DNA of 64,000 nt, from the NCBI RefSeq assembly GCF_037975245.1, contig NC_092568.1, positions 10,441,501 through 10,505,500 of the forward strand, in the 5' to 3' direction. Positions 58,384 through 64,000 of this stretch are shown here, one piece after another (positions within the stretch are counted from its first letter, which is position 1; every line of letters starts with the position of its first letter). The notes beneath the pieces are model-generated. The model saw only the letters and a list, made by a program, of their open reading frames with translations. It was not told the origin of the DNA and searched no databases. Origin of the DNA: Apostichopus japonicus (lineage: Eukaryota; Echinodermata; Holothuroidea; Aspidochirotida; Stichopodidae). Position numbers and translations under genes: made by a program.

Positions 58384-61024
58384 GATCCATGCGAAGCCAA
58401 TGGAAAGTAATGCCACGTAAGCAGTTGGTGATAGTGGTTGCTGGAAGTTCTAGACATTAAAGGGCTAAAGAGGTATTTTGGTGTTTATATATTATAAGTT
58501 AAATGCTTTCTTCATGTGTATTTGATGGTTCATGTTTGTGCAATAGTGAAATTTGTGTAGTTTTATTTATGTCAAAAAACAAATTATAAAAATGTTGTAT
58601 TTAGTACTGTAAGTTTTCTATTTTTGTATTTTCGATAGTTTTACGGGAGTTATAGTCATAAAACGAGTGCGGAGCCAATAAATTGCGGTGACTTTTACTT
58701 CTTGTTCGAAACCATCCGTCTTTTTGCGTCTTGCCACGACCGGTACAGTTACCATAGATACATGTTACCATAGATACTGTTGCTTTAAGCTTTAACAATA
58801 ACCGTTCTCTTACAAAGGCGAAACCCACTGAGCTAAACAAACAACATCAAAACTTCCACGGCAAATCATACATGACACAAAAATAGCCAAAAAAATATTA
58901 CATCACTACATATACAAATCTACTGCTTTTAACATGAGTTAAATTTCGGATGCAAATATATTACAAGAATACAAAATTATACCAATGTAAGTTGTTGTCG
59001 AGATCTGTAAGTGCAAAATATCAAACATTTACGAAGTGTCGAATGACAGCCATTGCTCCGGGTGAGAAGGTGGGTTGGCTGATGGAGAGGGTGTAAATGA
59101 GGTGCTTACGTCAACTAAAAAATAGGTATAGAACAGGATACCATTGTTTCCATGTGTTATAGAAATACTGTAACATGCATGCGTGACTTGGTACCTGTAT
59201 ATGCTACAGGCCTTATGCTCTGCCTCTATATTTGCTATAGAATGACAAATATGGTCACAAAATCGCAAACACCTGCACCAATTTCTGCTCGATAAACTGG
59301 GCTATCATCAAATTATACACTGCAGTCAGTGAGACTTTACTTTCAATACTGCAGTGAAGTTAATTGGGCAAACAGAAGTCATGATATTGCCGACAAAACC
59401 TCACAATTCCACCAATAGTTGTCGCTCTAACCTGTTTGTATATACCTTCCCTATACAGCAGTACCATATCGAGAGCTCGAATTTTTTCCTTTTCTTGGCG
59501 TGGGGGGGGGGGGTGGGGGTACAAATGTTGGCTGATGTTCTTCCTATAAGGGAGTTTCTTAGATGCAAAGTGGTACTTTTAAGAATCAAAGAATTTAAGT
59601 TTGTATTTTTTTGATATGACACCATGAATAGACTCTACCCTCTGTTACGAAATTGAATTTTAGAGGGGAGGGGAGGGGAGGGGAGGGGAGGGGGGCATCG
59701 AAATTTGCTAACGCCCGTTGTCGGGAGACGTATTAGGGTGTCCCCTTCCCCTTTGGGAGACTATTTGCTTCAGTAAGGGGGAATGAGATGCAAAAAGGTG
59801 CTGTCATTTCCATCATTAGTTTCGTGCGTTTGTTATATAAAATGTAAGTCATTTGAGGGATATTTGGGGGAGGGGGAAGGAGACAAATTTCCCATGATTC
59901 CAGTGGCCCGGATGACCCTGTTTATATCAACGACATCGAATATTTACAAATATATAATACTGTATGATTATAGTCTAATGCGTATCACGAGTCCCTTAGA
60001 AATTGCATTTGACATTAAGGAAGGTTTCAAGGTTAGGACGGAAAAGTGTCCAACAATTAAAGACTTAAAAGCCTTTAATGTCGATGTAGTATAGATTGTA
60101 AAAGCTCGATAAACGGGCAATACTGCATATTCTCTGTAGAGCCATTTGTTTCGCATTACCGTCTGAAATTTACCCATTAATTAGAGGTACTATTGGATCA
60201 ATAAAGTATATATAGTTCAACTATAGGGCCTAAGCTTTGATTTCTTTCAAAACCAAAGGGACTAAGAGTTTGATTCAACAACTATTCCCTATACGTCCAA
60301 AGATAACATCTGCAATGGAATGCTTCTCTATAGCAAACTAAAACTGAATCAATGACTCCTTCACAAACGACTGAAACGAGCATTACAGGCATCTCTCAAG
60401 GTATCGGTTTTGACTGTTAGTCATCAAAACAAAACGAAGAATTGGACTTCCTGGCATACAGTGGTGTAACCAGAGGGGTGTGGGGGGGGGTGGGGTCTGA
60501 GGAAGGGAGAGGAGGGAGTGCCCAGAAATGTACAGAAGTTTTCGGGGCGAAACGGGCACGGCCTTAAGATAAACCCGGTAAGAAAATGAATAATATTGGA
60601 TAGGCTGCTTCGTTTTATAGGATGGTGTGATCTGTTTCTAAGCAGGTGTTCCTCATTAACCATACTACTAAGCATAGAACGAGATTTCTCTGGACATGTT
60701 AACTTTGATTCAGCAGTTGACGTTTTTGTAGTCAACGTTTCGTGCGTCGTGTGGAACTTGATTGTGGTCTGTAATAAAAACAAAACATCTCCATTCTGGT
60801 CATCACGGTATACCGTATAAGAGATACCTGCGTATGCCTATCCACGGGAATATTTGTAAATGCATGATATCGTAATACATACAGGAACGCAACCACTGGA
60901 AGCATGTTTATATAAATTTGGACATGCTCATATTATTTTGGACATGCTGATATATTTTTGGACATTTTCGAAACATATGGCATACCGCACTGAGGGCATT
61001 TCTGGAATGAGGTGTTTCGGGAAT
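58384..61024. other. Intergenic, no recognised gene
   Basis: It holds a (AGGGG)n tract at 59663-59695 (six or seven G4 runs), a G-run at 59502-59513, and CAGTGGTGTAACCAGAGG at 60459, a hAT-like end without a visible partner. Nothing coding was recognised. Confidence 0.45.
59663..59695 (+). repeat. AGGGG pentamer repeat
   Basis: Six consecutive AGGGG units ending in a longer G run; a candidate G-quadruplex. Confidence 0.85.
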
Positions 61025-61510
61025 GTATGAAGGTCATTTGAGGACAATAGATGAAGGTCACTAGAGGACAATGTATGTGAAGGTCACTTGAGGACAACAG
61101 ATGAAGGTCACTTGAGGACAATAGATGAAGGTTACTAGAGGACAATGTATCAAGGTCATTTGAGGACAATAGATGAAGATCACTTGAGGACAATGTATGA
61201 AGGTCATTTGAGGACAATATTTGAAGGTCATTTGAGGACAATAGATGAATGTCATTTGAGGACAGTAGATGAATGTGACTTGAAGACAATGTATGAAGGT
61301 CATTTGAGGACAATGCATGATGGTCATTTGAGGACAATAGATGAGGTCACTTGAGAACAATAGATGGAGGTCATTTGAGGACAATAAATGAAGGTCACTT
61401 GAGGACAGTGTATGGAGGTCATTTGAGGACAATATATGAAGGTCATTTGAGGACAATAGATGAATGTCATTTCAGGACAATAGATGAAAGTCATTTGAGA
61501 ACAATAGAAG
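61025..61510. repeat. 24 bp minisatellite, about 20 copies
   Basis: Unit GAAGGTCA(T/C)TTGAGGACAA and TAGAT. As 24 is divisible by three, frames stay open on both strands: eight-residue repeats GHLRTIDE (plus) and LSSNDLHT or YCPQMTFI (minus). There is no promoter, splice or codon evidence for a protein. Confidence 0.9.
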
Positions 61511-62149
61511 GCATTCTTGAAATTCTTCTTTCTCACGTTGTCTACTCCAAGTTGAGGAGAGTGGATGTAAAGTTGTCATATCGACGAGTAAATTTTAATT
61601 TGTATGCACATTCTGCCATTGCGGTTTATGAGATATTGATACTTGAAATTGTCATTTAGATTGTGTACTATCAGTGAAATTGAATATAATAGGTACGATG
61701 TGATATTAGTTTCACACTAACAGCAAAATGTTTTTTTTTCTTCTTTTATCTTTCACTCCATTGTTTTGACCTTAGATAAGATATAGGGTTCGAACTTTGC
61801 CTTATGGGGAATGCTGAGTTCACAAAACCCCCATGTTCAGTACACAAAGTAACAAATTATGTCAGTGTGCATCTATGACATCATACCTTTTTTGCCTCAA
61901 GTTCATTTTTTTGTTTAGTGCAAAACATTTCAACGTCATGTTTTGTTACGTAATACGATTGCTCAGAGCTTCAGATTGGGTCTTTTTACTGGATATGTTT
62001 CTAACCGGAGGACCAATCATTAGTTAGATCAGGGAGTTGTTATGGGAACAACTCCTTGGTTAGATAAGGTTTATACCACATTTTTTGCATTTTTGCACTC
62101 TCAACCTACAACCAGTTTCATATCCCTATATATAGTTACCTGGATTTCC
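61511..62149. other. Intergenic, no recognised gene
   Basis: AT-rich sequence without recognisable exon or repeat. Confidence 0.4.
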
Positions 62150-62480
62150 ACTTCGAATATCGTTACCACCAGCCAATTCACACAGAGTACGCAGTAACTG
62201 CTGCCAATCTTAAAGTTTTGCGGTACCACAGTAAAACTCTGGATCGTGCTGATAAATCTGATAAATCGGTAGCATGTGCCATTAGGGTTTACAGTTAGAC
62301 TGAGGATATGTGTAATCTCATCATGGATTTGTTGGGATTACACATATCCTCAGTTATTACTGTAATCCTTATAGCACATGCTACCGATTTATAATACGAC
62401 CAAGTTTTGACTTTGGTACAAGTTTAAGATTTACAGTAGTGACTGACTGTGTGTATCGGGTGTTACCACAGTTACGAGTC
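62150..62480. repeat. Long imperfect inverted repeat (foldback)
   Basis: The best arms are 62263-62318 and 62336-62390: AAATCGGTAGCATGTGCC, then TGAGGATATGTGTAATC, against GATTACACATATCCTCAG, then GGCATGTG-type partner GCACATGCTACCGATTT. Weaker pairing extends outwards through GGTACCACAGT/ACTTTGGTAC and AATCTTAAAG/TTTAAGATT, giving arms of about 150 bp around an ~18 bp loop. No coding sequence. Confidence 0.8.
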
Positions 62481-62599
62481 AATCAAAGGTAGCATACCAT
62501 ATACACCACGTTTCTGCCTTCGGCAAACCCGGTCTGTACCGAGTCGACTGCGTAAATTTCCAGTTTATTCACAACTCGTCAGGGGCGCAGTTACACGAT

Positions 62600-62890
62600 A
62601 CTTCTTTGGGGGGGGGGGGTATAAAGAGGGGCTCAGCCTTCCCTCTACCCGACCACCCAAGTAACATAGAGCCTTTAACAGAACCCCCCACCCCAGATGA
62701 CATGACATCCTTAACCCCCCCTCCCCTATCCCCAACCATAGACTGCTTAACCTCCCCTCCCCTATCCCCAACCTTAGACTGCTTAACCCCCCTCCCCTAT
62801 CCCCAACCATAGACTGCTTAACCCCCCTCCCCTATCCCCAACCTTAGACTGCTTAACCCCTCCTCCCCTATCCCCAACCATAGACTGCTG
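62600..62890. repeat. 35 bp C-rich tandem repeat
   Basis: Unit CCCCTCCCCTATCCCCAACC and ATAGACTGCTTAA, about five copies from 62710, after a G-run at 62608-62619 and a degenerate C-rich lead. CAGGGGCGCAGTTAC at 62580 resembles a hAT-type end without partner. Confidence 0.8.
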
Positions 62891-64000
62891 CAATGGACGT
62901 ACGGCCAGTAACATACTTTGTTATTTTAGTTGGTATATCTCATCTTTTTGTTTCTTGATTATTTGATTATTTGGTTATTTGATCGTTCGTTTTGTTATTC
63001 GTTTCACTCTCAACTTTCAAAGAGTTTTCCTCAGCTTTGTTTGCTTTTTTTTTTGGTTTCTTTGTTTATTATTTGTTCTTACTTTGTGGTTCTCAGTATG
63101 ATCGATGGAAGTCGTAACAGAAAATTTGACTTATGACATGATCTAAAAATTTGTTAAGACGTTAAACTGCTTTTGCATTCACCGCGTTTGTTTCTTCTTC
63201 TTCTTGAAAGAACCAGTTGATTACAACTTCACCACGACCATGCATAAGCAGTATATAACAGGGGGAAAACAGTAGCGAGAACGGGATACAGCTAGCAACT
63301 TATCGTTCAAAACCTTTCAATAACTATCTCTCATGGATAATATCTCTCTATTTTTATATCTGTAGATGAATCACATGGGTGTAACGGAAGCTTACGACGA
63401 ATCACTTAAACTCGAATATGGTTTGTTGTATTGTATTTTTGTGTGGTCATTTTCGTTTTCGTTTCGTTTCCGTCCCACGTAGGGATTTGGGGATGATGAC
63501 GCGGTAAAATGTAGCACGTCCTACTCTCGATCCCCAGGGGAGGTATGGGTTGTGGGTGGGGGGGGGGGGTTGGGGATCCTAGTTTCACAGATCCAGTGAA
63601 CTGCGATTCGTCACATTATTTGCACTCGAATCATTATAAGTCAGTTAGTAGTAAAAGCTCTTTTCTTGAAGCAAATAGACAATGTTTGTTTTTTGGTGAA
63701 ATGGTAATATACAGTTAGAAGTAATTTGAAACGTTATAAAAAGAAAAACAAGAATATCCATGACTTGACATTATCTGAATAGGAAACTACTTGGAATGGA
63801 TTGCTTGCTCCTTTCCTTTATAGGATTTATTGTGATAGCAAAGATATTATTTGTACAAATAAAGTTAAAGAATGACGTCATGGTTATATTATATTTTGTG
63901 TGGAATTGAGCTATTTAGCGTTGTTACTGCAGAACGGAAACTGCCCGTTAGTGGCGTTCTGTGTTCTACGGAAAATTTGTCTCTTCGAATTGACAAAAGG
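62891..64000. other. Intergenic with one weak exon candidate
   Basis: Mostly AT-rich. 63366-63420 could be an exon: acceptor TTTTATATCTGTAG, open frame MNHMGVTEAYDESLKLEY, donor ATG/GTTTGT. The donor is weak and nothing nearby confirms it. Confidence 0.25.

Noticed and set aside
60459-60600. CAGTGGTGTAACCAGAGG as the end of another hAT-like element
   Set aside because: No inverted partner or target duplication found nearby; may be a truncated copy.
62580-62640. CAGGGGCGCAGTTAC as a hAT-like terminus
   Set aside because: No matching second end was seen.

Overview
The window looks like nuclear DNA from an invertebrate animal. It is AT-rich, with spliced genes using GT-AG introns, large intergenic spaces, many transposon remnants, tRNA-derived SINEs, CR1/L2-like and L1/Tx1-like LINE fragments, minisatellites and TA microsatellites. 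No bacterial or viral gene organisation is present. A deuterostome such as an echinoderm is my guess, from the gene content and repeat style, but the sequence does not prove it.

Two genes can be built with phase-consistent splicing. (1) Plus strand, 6383-30418: eleven exons encoding about 1,020 residues of a CEP170-family centrosomal/microtubule protein. The chain runs from the region after the usual N-terminal FHA domain to a stop codon. The FHA exons are not visible and probably lie upstream of the window. (2) Minus strand, 45139-39925: four exons encoding a 1,104-residue, almost entirely coiled-coil protein that I do not recognise. A third, weaker candidate is a signal-peptide first exon on the plus strand at 48570-48653, downstream of a perfect NRF1-type palindrome.

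Layout: 1-1793 is an inverted copy of a composite DNA transposon whose other copy is at 52463-54677. 1817-2750 is a three-unit diverged repeat. 2750-6382 has no recognised gene. 6383-30418 is the CEP170-like gene; its introns carry LINE 3' fragments, a pair of TTAA-flanked MITEs, a higher-order minisatellite and a TA tract. 30460-31080 is a tandem array directly after its stop codon. 31085-32217 is a decayed LINE. 32220-39900 is gene-poor. 39925-45139 is the coiled-coil gene, with a SINE in its last intron. 46284-47310 holds a duplicated tRNA-like unit and TA repeats. 49239-50837 holds three insertions, each with an exact target-site duplication. 52463-54677 is the second composite transposon, with a smaller hAT-like element nested in it. 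57409-64000 is dominated by minisatellites (49, 24 and 35 bp units) and a long foldback.

I see no convincing undescribed biological system. The most useful observations are the insertion histories that can be read from the window alone (an empty site and a filled site of the same element), the tandemly triplicated splice donor of the CEP170-like gene, and the unidentified long coiled-coil gene.
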